Source: Thiobacillus sp. (GTDB taxonomy: Bacteria > Pseudomonadota > Gammaproteobacteria > Burkholderiales > Thiobacillaceae). From it: a stretch of 25,562 nucleotides of DNA. Within the stretch, counting starts at the first letter, position 1; every line of letters starts with the position of its first letter. The position numbers were made by a program, and so were the translations under genes. The notes under the pieces were generated by a model. That model was given only the letters and a program-made list of their open reading frames with translations. It did no database searches and was not told the DNA's origin. Positions 9,061 to 15,672 of the stretch are shown piece by piece. The stretch covers positions 1 to 25,562 of the forward strand of contig JANJUT010000140.1 of NCBI GenBank assembly GCA_024710445.1. The letters run 5' to 3'.

Positions 9061-10119
9061 TCAGCTACCGGTCAGTTCCAGGTTGCGCGATGCCCAGTTG
9101 AGCACGGCGGTGCGCAGATGCATCTTGCGCGCAAGGGCCGGAAATTCACTCTGGATGACCTGGGCCGTGAATTCGGTGGCGAAGCGCGCTTTCAGGTCAG
9201 CCCGCGCGCGGTCCATGCCCACCTCGTGATAGGGCGATGAGGCCAGGACCAGAAAGCCGTCATCGGGAATGCGGCCGGTCTGCATGTTGTTCAGGATGAT
9301 GCTCGCCGCCTTGCGGATCGGATCGGCCAGGTTGGGGCTGTAAGGCCCGATGATCAGTGCCAGGTTGGGTGTGTGCAGAAAATCGAAGCCGCGCCCGATG
9401 CAGATCATCCATTCCCGGTGTTCGATATCCAGGGTGCGCTTGAGGCCGCGCACGTGGGCGATGTGCTCGAGGTTTCCGGTGAGCAGGGGCAGCAGGTCGT
9501 CGCGCATCTGCGCAGACATGTCCGGATAGAGCTTGGTCAGCCAGGGCAGCAGGGTATCAGTCTGGGAAATTGGCAATTCGGCCAGATTCAGCTTGTTTCC
9601 ATCGCGACCATGCAGGATCAGCGCGTCCTCGTCAGTCTCGAATCCGCACAGAATGGGGTAGACCGTGGCGTGGCCGTGGCCGAACATGAACTCCATCTGC
9701 TCCTTGATCGCATGGGTATGTGCGATCACCGCCTCGGTATCGTAGTTGAATCCCGCACAGCCCCGGCTCGGATCGCCCTTGGAAAAGTGGTAGGTGATCA
9801 GTACCAGGATCTGGCGGCCCGTCCCGACGATCTGCTCGACGTGATGGGCGAGGGTTTCGTTCAGATGGGGCCAGCCCAGGTCAAAGCGCCCGCCCAGATT
9901 ACGGAATGGCTGGATGATGCCCGGTGGGGTCTGGGTTGCGACAGGAATATTGATCCGGCCATCCATGCATTTGAGCGCGATGATGTCGGTGGGGTGGACG
10001 GCCAGATAGCGCTTGCGGGCGAGATAACTTTCAGGACTGGTGAACTCGCTGGAATAGCGGCGAGCGAGATCAACGACCCAGTCGATACGTTCCTGAATGG
10101 GCTTGCTGTGGATATCCAT
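9061..10119 (-). CDS. Stand-alone beta/CsoSCA-type carbonic anhydrase-like protein
   Basis: This 352-residue soluble protein shows a beta-carbonic-anhydrase-type zinc site: Cys51-Met-Asp53-Gly-Arg55 (the CxDxR motif, where Asp/Arg form the catalytic dyad), then His111 and Cys121 in YHFSKGDPSRGCAGF. Ordinary beta-CAs have His-x2-Cys; a gap of about ten residues resembles the carboxysomal CsoSCA (epsilon) class and is closer to DabA than to normal beta-CA. A second half with GRGFDFLHTPNLALIIGPY (about 243-260) recalls the zinc-less C-terminal lookalike domain of CsoSCA; the N-terminal helical domain of CsoSCA appears to be missing. No signal peptide is visible. The expected activity is CO2/HCO3- interconversion. 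No shell genes are present, so it is not in a carboxysome locus here. It lies downstream of and in the same direction as the hyf genes, separated by 300 bases, which suggests a functional partnership with that membrane complex. Activity is inferred from residues only. Confidence 0.72.
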   Translation of the reverse strand: MDIHSKPIQERIDWVVDLARRYSSEFTSPESYLARKRYLAVHPTDIIALKCMDGRINIPVATQTPPGIIQPFRNLGGRFDLGWPHLNETLAHHVEQIVGTGRQILVLITYHFSKGDPSRGCAGFNYDTEAVIAHTHAIKEQMEFMFGHGHATVYPILCGFETDEDALILHGRDGNKLNLAELPISQTDTLLPWLTKLYPDMSAQMRDDLLPLLTGNLEHIAHVRGLKRTLDIEHREWMICIGRGFDFLHTPNLALIIGPYSPNLADPIRKAASIILNNMQTGRIPDDGFLVLASSPYHEVGMDRARADLKARFATEFTAQVIQSEFPALARKMHLRTAVLNWASRNLELTGS

Positions 10120-10217
10120 TGATTCTTTCGAAGGAGAAGCTCAGCCAGACGATGCCGGGTATTGTTTCTGGCGTCAATCTTCGGAAGGAGCCAGGAGGGT
10201 AGCCAGGACCTAAAGGT

Positions 10218-10349
10218 TTATTGGGTTCCCGATACCCAGGCTTCTGCTGCCGTCCGGATGACTTCCAGGATCGGTGTCGGGTAGAGACTCGCCCCGAGCA
10301 CAAACAAGGCGAACGCGAGCAGGATGGCCAGTTCGCGCGGGCGCAGGTC
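10218..10349 (-). pseudogene. NuoM/NdhD-like C-terminal remnant
   Basis: The 300-base gap between hyfI and the carbonic-anhydrase-like gene is not empty. On the minus strand it encodes DLRPRELAILLAFALFVLGA followed by SLYPTPILEVIRTAAEAWV and a stop. This is the pattern of the last helix and tail of NuoM/NdhD-type proton-pumping subunits (D-L-x-x-R-E, hydrophobic helix, G/S-x-Y-P-x-P-x-L). Upstream in the same frame the sequence becomes Arg-rich nonsense overlapping hyfI, so only about 43 codons survive and no start or ribosome site is visible. I read it as the 3' scar of a deleted antiporter-like subunit gene that once sat in this operon. Confidence 0.5.
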
Positions 10350-10420
10350 GCGGCGACTTCGGTTTCCACCACTGGGCCAAGGAAGGCACGCCGATAGGAA
10401 TCCTTCGCAAACAGTGCTTT

Positions 10421-10954
10421 TTAAGACGCTGTGTTTGTCTTGTCCTGGCTGACTGCCGCGAGGATGCCCTGCAACAGGGCAATCGGTGTGGGCGGGCAGC
10501 CCGGCACTTCGACGTCGACCGGGATGACGTTGGAGACCTTTCCGCACGTGGCGTAATTCTCGCCGAACATGCCGCCGGTGCAGCCGCAGTCGCCCATGGC
10601 GACCACCCACTTGGGTTCCGGGGTGGCGTCGTAGGCACGTTTCAGTGCCACTTCGAGGTTGCGCGAGACCGGGCCGGTGACCAGCAGCATGTCGGCATGG
10701 CGGGGGCTGGCCACGAACTTCACGCCCATGCCCTCGATGTTGTAATGCGGCCCGTTGATCGCGTGGATTTCCAGTTCGCAGCCGTTGCAGGAACCGGCGT
10801 CGACATGGCGGATCGCCACCGACTGGCCGAATATCCTGAGGATTTCGGCGTGCAGCGCCTGTTCGCGGGTGCGCAGCGCGAGGTCGGCCTGCGGCGCCGG
10901 TTCGGAGACGAAGCCGGTCTTGAGGATCTTCTGCAGGATGAGGTGGGTAGCCAT
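10421..10954 (-). CDS. hyfI: Hyf/Ehr complex small subunit (HyfI/NuoB-like)
   Basis: This 177-residue protein is related to the small subunit of group 4 hydrogenases and to NuoB. The ligands of the proximal [4Fe-4S] cluster are visible: Cys56-Asn-Gly-Cys59, Cys123 in GDCGCTGG, and Cys153 in PGCPPTP; Cys125 and Cys137 are extra. It would sit at the membrane interface beside HyfG and pass electrons. The start ATG 10954 lies one base after the hyfG stop; the frame stays open upstream but reads as the antisense of nothing recognisable and overlaps hyfG. It is shorter than E. coli HyfI (about 250). No polyferredoxin gene (HyfA/HyfH type) is seen anywhere in the window, so the usual electron wire to this cluster is missing. 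The gene is at the 3' end of the operon before the NuoM-like remnant. Confidence 0.88.
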   Translation of the reverse strand: MATHLILQKILKTGFVSEPAPQADLALRTREQALHAEILRIFGQSVAIRHVDAGSCNGCELEIHAINGPHYNIEGMGVKFVASPRHADMLLVTGPVSRNLEVALKRAYDATPEPKWVVAMGDCGCTGGMFGENYATCGKVSNVIPVDVEVPGCPPTPIALLQGILAAVSQDKTNTAS

Positions 10955-10955
10955 C

Positions 10956-12503
10956 TTATAAATCCGCTCCGCTGTAGGAGAGGTTGAACGATTTGTTGAT
11001 GAGCGGGAAGTCGGGAACGATGTTGCCGAGGATACCGATTTCCAGCAGCGGCCAGTTCTGCCACGAGGGATCATGCGGGTGCACGCGGTCGAGTCTGCCG
11101 TCTGCCCCGATGCGCACCGCCACCAATACTTCGCCGCGCCAGCCTTCCACCCAGCCGAGGCCTTCGCACACATCCCGAACCGGCTTGAGCGGGACGTGAA
11201 TGTCTCCCGCCGGCAGGCGCGCGAGGAGGTCGCGGATCAGGCGCAGCGATTCGTGGATTTCGCTGAAGCGCACCTCGGCACGCGCCAGCACGTCGCCGCG
11301 GCGCTGCGTGGCCATGCTGACGTCGAGCTGGTCATAGGGCGCCTGCGGGAACTGGGCGCGGGCGTCCCAGGCCTGCGCGCTGGCGCGGCCCGCCAGGCCG
11401 GTGAGGCCGAGCCTCGCCGCGAGATCGGGCTTGCAGACGCCGGTGTTGGTGAAGCGGTCCTGCAGGGTGGCGTGGTCGTCGTAGATGGCCTTGAGCGAAT
11501 GCACTTCCGCTTCGAGGCGGTCGGCCTCGGCGGCGAGCTCCGCGCGGCCGCCGTCGCCGATGTCTACTGCCACGCCGCCCGGCACGATGCGGTCGAACAG
11601 GTAGCGGTGGCCGAACAGTTTTGCGGTCAGGCGCAGCCAGTCTTCCTTCAGCCGCCAGAACTGCATGAAGCCGAAGGCCAGGGCGACGTCGTTGCCGAGA
11701 TAGCCGAGGTCGCCCAGGTGGTTGGCGATGCGCTCGATTTCCAGGAACAGCGCGCGCAGCCACACGGCGCGGTCGGGCACCTGGCTATCGGTGGCGGTTT
11801 CCACCGCCATGCAGTAGGCCCAGGCGTAGGCGATGTGGGTGTCGCCGGAGACGCGACCGGCGAGTTTGGCACCGGTGTCGGGGTCCATCCCCTCGAAGCG
11901 TTTTTCCGTGCCCTTGTGGGTGTAGCCCAGGCGCTGCTCCAGCCGCAGGACGCGCTCGCCGATGACGGAAAAGCGGAAATGCCCCGGCTCGATGGTGCCG
12001 GCGTGGATGGGGCCGACCGCAATCTCGTGCACGCCGTCGCCTTCGACCCGGATGAAGGGGTAGGCATCATTCGGAGGCGGAGAGCCGAGAGCGGCGCGCG
12101 GAGAAAAGTCCTTGCGCAGCGGGAATTCATCTTCGGCCCAGGCGGTGTGGCGCAGCCATTTGCGGTCGTCCACCGCGTCGGTGGCCGTGATGCCGAGCAG
12201 GTCGAAGGTCGCGCGCTGCATGCGGCCGGCCTGCGGGAAGATGTGGGCGAGGTCGGGGTAGGCAGGCGCGTCATCCGGCAGGGCGCAGGTCACCCAGGCC
12301 AGTCCGGCACTGGTGAGCAGGGTGGCGTGGATGGCGAAGCCACGGCCCAGGTGGCGATTGTCCGAGCCCCACAGGGCAATGAGCTGTCCGCCTTCTTCCT
12401 TGACCTCCCGCGCCAGCGCGAGCAGTTGTCCGGCTTCCATGCGGCCGCGCCAGATGTGCTTGCCGAGGGGGTCGAGATGCCAGTCGTGTTCGCCGATTTT
12501 CAT
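10956..12503 (-). CDS. hyfG: Hyf/Ehr complex large subunit (HyfG/NuoCD-like) lacking NiFe cysteines
   Basis: This 515-residue protein fuses a NuoC-like domain (about 1-140) and a NuoD/hydrogenase-large-subunit-like domain (about 155-515; VHEIAVGPIHAGTIEPGHFRF, RLGYTHKGTEKRFEGM). True group 4 hydrogenases bind NiFe with an N-terminal R-x-C-G-x-C and a C-terminal D-P-C-x-x-C. Here the first is Arg217-Val-Ser219-Gly-Asp221 and the second is Asp478-Pro-Ser480-Trp-Gln-Asn-Trp484, so all four cysteines are gone, and the tail after the motif is 31 residues and not a cleavable maturation peptide of normal type. It cannot be a hydrogenase. It matches the energy-converting-hydrogenase-related (Ehr) class, whose substrate is unknown or varied. 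The insert RAALGSPPPND (about 136-146) is coded by a repeat also found upstream of hyfE. It is tightly coupled to hyfF and hyfI with one-base gaps. Confidence 0.9.
   Translation of the reverse strand: MKIGEHDWHLDPLGKHIWRGRMEAGQLLALAREVKEEGGQLIALWGSDNRHLGRGFAIHATLLTSAGLAWVTCALPDDAPAYPDLAHIFPQAGRMQRATFDLLGITATDAVDDRKWLRHTAWAEDEFPLRKDFSPRAALGSPPPNDAYPFIRVEGDGVHEIAVGPIHAGTIEPGHFRFSVIGERVLRLEQRLGYTHKGTEKRFEGMDPDTGAKLAGRVSGDTHIAYAWAYCMAVETATDSQVPDRAVWLRALFLEIERIANHLGDLGYLGNDVALAFGFMQFWRLKEDWLRLTAKLFGHRYLFDRIVPGGVAVDIGDGGRAELAAEADRLEAEVHSLKAIYDDHATLQDRFTNTGVCKPDLAARLGLTGLAGRASAQAWDARAQFPQAPYDQLDVSMATQRRGDVLARAEVRFSEIHESLRLIRDLLARLPAGDIHVPLKPVRDVCEGLGWVEGWRGEVLVAVRIGADGRLDRVHPHDPSWQNWPLLEIGILGNIVPDFPLINKSFNLSYSGADL
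12078..12094. repeat. 17-base repeat, copy inside hyfG
   Basis: The 17 bases CGGAGAGCCGAGAGCGG at 12078-12094 recur exactly at 14639-14655 before hyfE. Here they fall inside hyfG, coding on the minus strand for part of the low-complexity ALGSPPP loop. This looks like a small dispersed repeat tolerated in a surface loop. Confidence 0.6.
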
Positions 12504-12504
12504 T

Positions 12505-13956
12505 TCAGCCTCCCAGAAGTTGCGCCGCCTGCCGGTACCACGCAGCGAGATAGGGCGGAATGAACAGGCCCAGCATCAGCACCAGGCCCAGATGCAGGAA
12601 CACCGGCGCCAGCGCGGGCTGGTAGGGCAGCTTCGCCGATTCGGTCTCGCCGAACACCATCGGCTGCACCTTGCCGAAGATGGAGGCGAAGGCGACGCCC
12701 AGCGCCAGCAGAAGGAAGGGCGTGGCCCAGGGATGATCGTGCATGGCAGTGGTGATGATGAGGAATTCGCTGGCGAACACACCGAACGGCGGCACCCCGA
12801 GGATGGCGACGGTGCCCAGCATCAGCCCCCAGCCGATGGTGGGATTGGTCTTGATCAGCCCGCGGATACCGCCCATCAGCTGCGTGCCGGCCTTTTGCGT
12901 GGCGTGGCCGACGGCGAAGAAGATGGCGGACTTGGTGAGCGAGTGCATGGTCATGTGCAGCAGGCCGGCGAAATTCGCCACCGCCCCGCCCATGCCGAAG
13001 GCGAACGTGATCAGCCCCATGTGCTCGATCGAGGAGTAGGCGAACATGCGCTTCACGTCAGTCTGGCGCTTGATCAGGAAAGCCGCCAGCACCACCGAAA
13101 GCAGGCCGAAGCCCATCATCAGGTTGCCCGCCATGTCGGTGCCGAGCGCGCCGTCGACCAGCACCTTGGAGCGCATCACCGCATACAGCGCGACGTTGAG
13201 CAGCAGGCCGGAGAGCACGGCGGACACCGGCGTCGGGCCTTCTGCGTGGGCGTCCGGCAGCCAGCTGTGCAGCGGCGCCAGGCCCACCTTGGTGCCGTAG
13301 CCGACCAGCAGGAAGACGAAGGCCAGCGACAGCACCGTCGGCTCCAGCTCGGTCTTGACGCCGTCCAGGTGGGTCCACAAGAGCGCGGTGCCGCCCGAGC
13401 CCAGCACCTTTTCCGCCGCGAAGTAGAGCAGGATGGTGCCGAACAGCGCCAGCGCGATGCCGACCCCGCACAGGATGAAGTATTTCCACGCCGCTTCCAG
13501 CGAGGCCGGGGTACGGTACAGCGAAACCAGCAGCACGGTGGCGAGTGTGGCCGCTTCCATCGCCACCCACAGGATGCCCATGTTGTTGGTGGTCAAGGCC
13601 AGCAGCATGGCGGCGATGAAGATCTGGTAGCTGCTGTGGTACAGGCGCAACCGCTTGTCGTTGAGCTTGCCGTGCTCCGCCTCGATGCGCATGTAGGGGC
13701 GCGAGAAGAGGGCGGTTGTGAACGCGACGAAAGCGGTCAGCGCGACCAGGAAGACGTTGAACGAGTCGATGAAGAACCAGCCGCCGCCGACGGTCATCGG
13801 GCCGTCTTCGATGATGCGGTGCGTCAGCAGCGCGGCCGCCAGCAGCGTCAGCAGGCTGAACAGCGCGTTGATCTCCGGCGAATGTTTCCGGCAGCCCCAC
13901 AGCGCCAGGAAGATGCCGCCGGTCAGCGGAATGCCGAGTAGCCAGTAAATTTCCAC
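12505..13956 (-). CDS. hyfF: Hyf/Ehr complex antiporter-like membrane subunit (HyfF-like, PF00361)
   Basis: This 483-residue protein of about 14 helices belongs to the proton-conducting transporter family. Key residues are Glu134 in GILWVAMEAATLATVLLV and Lys223 in VGYGTKVGLAPLHSWLPDAHAEGPTPVSA. The WVAMEAATL segment is typical of HyfF/HycC-group and related NuoN-like subunits. It is slightly shorter than E. coli HyfF (about 526). It should translocate H+ or Na+ in the membrane arm of the complex. The ATG at 13956 follows the hyfE stop by three bases and its stop is one base from hyfG, so the genes are one transcription unit. With HyfB it gives the complex two antiporter-like modules. Confidence 0.9.
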   Translation of the reverse strand: MEIYWLLGIPLTGGIFLALWGCRKHSPEINALFSLLTLLAAALLTHRIIEDGPMTVGGGWFFIDSFNVFLVALTAFVAFTTALFSRPYMRIEAEHGKLNDKRLRLYHSSYQIFIAAMLLALTTNNMGILWVAMEAATLATVLLVSLYRTPASLEAAWKYFILCGVGIALALFGTILLYFAAEKVLGSGGTALLWTHLDGVKTELEPTVLSLAFVFLLVGYGTKVGLAPLHSWLPDAHAEGPTPVSAVLSGLLLNVALYAVMRSKVLVDGALGTDMAGNLMMGFGLLSVVLAAFLIKRQTDVKRMFAYSSIEHMGLITFAFGMGGAVANFAGLLHMTMHSLTKSAIFFAVGHATQKAGTQLMGGIRGLIKTNPTIGWGLMLGTVAILGVPPFGVFASEFLIITTAMHDHPWATPFLLLALGVAFASIFGKVQPMVFGETESAKLPYQPALAPVFLHLGLVLMLGLFIPPYLAAWYRQAAQLLGG

Positions 13957-13959
13957 GAC

Positions 13960-14622
13960 TTATTTTTCCCTGAGTTTTTCCATGTGCTTCAGATCCAGCG
14001 AATCGAAGGTCTCGCGAATCTGGAAGAAGAAGATGGAGAGCACGAACACGCCCACCATCACGTCGAGCGCCACGCCCAGTTCAACCACCAGCGGCATGCC
14101 GTAGGTGGCGCTGGTGGCGGCGAAGAACAGGCCGTTCTCCATCGCCAGAAAGCCGATCACCTGGGGGATCGCCTTGCTGCGCGTGATCATCATCAAAAAG
14201 GCGAGCAGCACGGTGGCCAGGGCGATGCCCAGGGTCGAGCGCGTCACCGTGCCCGACAGCTCCGAGATGGGCAGCGCCAGGTTGAAGGCGAAGATCACCA
14301 GCACGATGCCGATCAGCATGGTGGTCGGGATGTTGATCATCGGTTCCACGTCGCGGTCGACGTTGAGCTTTTTCACGACGCGGAAGAAATACCAGGGCAT
14401 GGCGATCACCTTGAGCACCAGGGTGAGCGCCGCCGAGTAATACAGGTGGTGCTGGCCGGTGGACCAGGCGACCAGTGCGGTGGAGGCCGCCAGTGCCGCG
14501 CCCTGCCAGGCAAACAGCGTGATCAGCCCGGCGATGCGGCGCTGCGACAGCATGGCGAAGGAAATCAGCAGCAGCAGGGCGGCCAGCAGGTTGACGATCT
14601 GCAGGTGGTAGGTCAGCGACAT
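13960..14622 (-). CDS. hyfE: Hyf/Ehr complex membrane subunit (HyfE-like, NuoK-related)
   Basis: This 220-residue membrane protein has about seven helices. HyfE is specific to Hyf/Ehr-type complexes and its C-terminal half resembles NuoK. Visible features are KVIAMPWYFFRVVKKLN, RSKAIPQVIGFLAMENGLFFAA and VELGVALDVMVGVFVLSIFFFQI, where the MENG and LGVALDVM segments match the family. I chose ATG 14622 (MSLTYHLQIV), preceded by AGGAA, over the ATG at 14688, whose first 22 residues come from the repeat-rich leader and are not membrane-like. The stop is three bases before hyfF. HyfE probably links the HyfC/HyfI/HyfG core to the antiporter-like subunits. Confidence 0.9.
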   Translation of the reverse strand: MSLTYHLQIVNLLAALLLLISFAMLSQRRIAGLITLFAWQGAALAASTALVAWSTGQHHLYYSAALTLVLKVIAMPWYFFRVVKKLNVDRDVEPMINIPTTMLIGIVLVIFAFNLALPISELSGTVTRSTLGIALATVLLAFLMMITRSKAIPQVIGFLAMENGLFFAATSATYGMPLVVELGVALDVMVGVFVLSIFFFQIRETFDSLDLKHMEKLREK

Positions 14623-14638
14623 GTGGGTTCCTTTGGAA

Positions 14639-14727
14639 CGGAGAGCCGAGAGCGGGGAGCGGAGCGCACATTCGCCTCCTCCCGCCATTCAGCGCTCGAC
14701 TCTCGACGCATTACTCTCGACTCCACC
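14639..14727. repeat. Repeat-rich leader between hyfC and hyfE
   Basis: The only long gap inside the operon (105 bases) is built of short reiterated words: GAGAGCCGAGAGCGG then GGGAGCGGAG on the left, and CTCGACTCTCGACG plus ACTCTCGACTCC on the right. Positions 14639-14655 repeat exactly the 17 bases at 12078-12094. It resembles small dispersed GAGAGC-type intergenic elements. Whether it affects RNA processing is unknown. Confidence 0.5.
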
Positions 14728-15672
14728 TCAAACCTCCAGCAAGAAATGAATCAGCATGCCCAGCACCGCCAGCAAAAAGGCTGTGCCGAGAAACTCGGGT
14801 GCGCGGAACAACCGCACCTTGGCCGAAATCGTTTCGATGAAGGCCAGCACGGCGCCGCCGAGCAGAAGTTTCGCAACCATGGCCAGCAGTGCCAGCGGCA
14901 GTGCCGCGAGATCGCCCTGTACCGCAATGCCCCATGGCAGGAACAGCGCGATGCCGAGCGCGGAATAGGTGAACAGCTTCAATGCCACCGCCCACTCGAT
15001 CAGCGCCAGGTGGCGGGCCGAGTACTCCAGGATCATGGCCTCGTGGATCATCGTCAGTTCGAGGTGGGTGCTCGGGTTGTCCACCGGGATGCGCGCGTTC
15101 TCAGCCACCGAGATCATCCAGAACGCCACCGCCGCAAACGCCAGGCTGGGGTAGATGGCGAATTCCTGGTGCGCCAGGGTGTCGACGATCACCGGCAGTT
15201 CGGTGGACTGCGAGATCAGGCTGGCGGTGAAGAACACCATCAGCAGCGCCGGCTCGGCGAGGAAGGACACCAGCATTTCGCGGCGCGCGCCGAGGGTGCC
15301 GAACGAGGTGCCGATGTCCATCGCCGCCAGTGCCAGGAATACCCGCGCCAGCGCGAAGATGCCGACCAGCGCGATGACGTCGGCGGCCGGCGAGAACGGC
15401 AGGTCGTTGGCGATGGTCGGCACGATGCCGGCTGCCAGCGCCATGCAGGCAAAGATCATGTAGGGCGCGAAGCGGAACAGCGGCGAGGCGTTGTGCGCGA
15501 TCACCGCGTCCTTGTGGAACAGCTTCTTCAGCGTGCGGTAGGGCTGGGTGATGGGGGGCGCGCTGCGGCCCTGCAGCCAGGCGCGGCACTGGTTGACCCA
15601 GCCCATCAGCAGGGGGGCCAGCAGGATCGCCAGCAGGGTCTGGGCGAGTTGCAGAAGGATGCCGGTACTCAT
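14728..15672 (-). CDS. hyfC: Hyf/Ehr complex membrane anchor subunit (HyfC/NuoH-like)
   Basis: This 314-residue membrane protein of about eight helices is the NuoH/HyfC homologue that anchors the soluble arm and lines the quinone-chamber-like region. Family marks are ITQPYRTLKKLFHKDAV near residue 42, ARVFLALAAMDIGTSFGTLGARREM and SVAENARIPVDNPSTHLELTMIHEAMILEYSA, the last being the HyfC version of the conserved acidic loop. It starts at ATG 15672, overlapping the hyfB stop by four bases; the longer open frame upstream is the antisense-like shadow of hyfB. Length equals E. coli HyfC. Its retention with all loop acids suggests the complex still couples something to ion movement. Confidence 0.91.
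   Translation of the reverse strand: MSTGILLQLAQTLLAILLAPLLMGWVNQCRAWLQGRSAPPITQPYRTLKKLFHKDAVIAHNASPLFRFAPYMIFACMALAAGIVPTIANDLPFSPAADVIALVGIFALARVFLALAAMDIGTSFGTLGARREMLVSFLAEPALLMVFFTASLISQSTELPVIVDTLAHQEFAIYPSLAFAAVAFWMISVAENARIPVDNPSTHLELTMIHEAMILEYSARHLALIEWAVALKLFTYSALGIALFLPWGIAVQGDLAALPLALLAMVAKLLLGGAVLAFIETISAKVRLFRAPEFLGTAFLLAVLGMLIHFLLEV

Noticed and set aside
9061..10119. A carboxysome operon
   Set aside because: Only isolated CsoSCA-like and acRAF-like genes occur; no shell proteins, CsoS2 or Rubisco genes are present.
10956..12503. A working group 4 [NiFe] hydrogenase or formate hydrogenlyase
   Set aside because: All four NiFe-binding cysteines are absent from the large subunit, and no formate dehydrogenase, ferredoxin subunit or maturation gene is present in the window.
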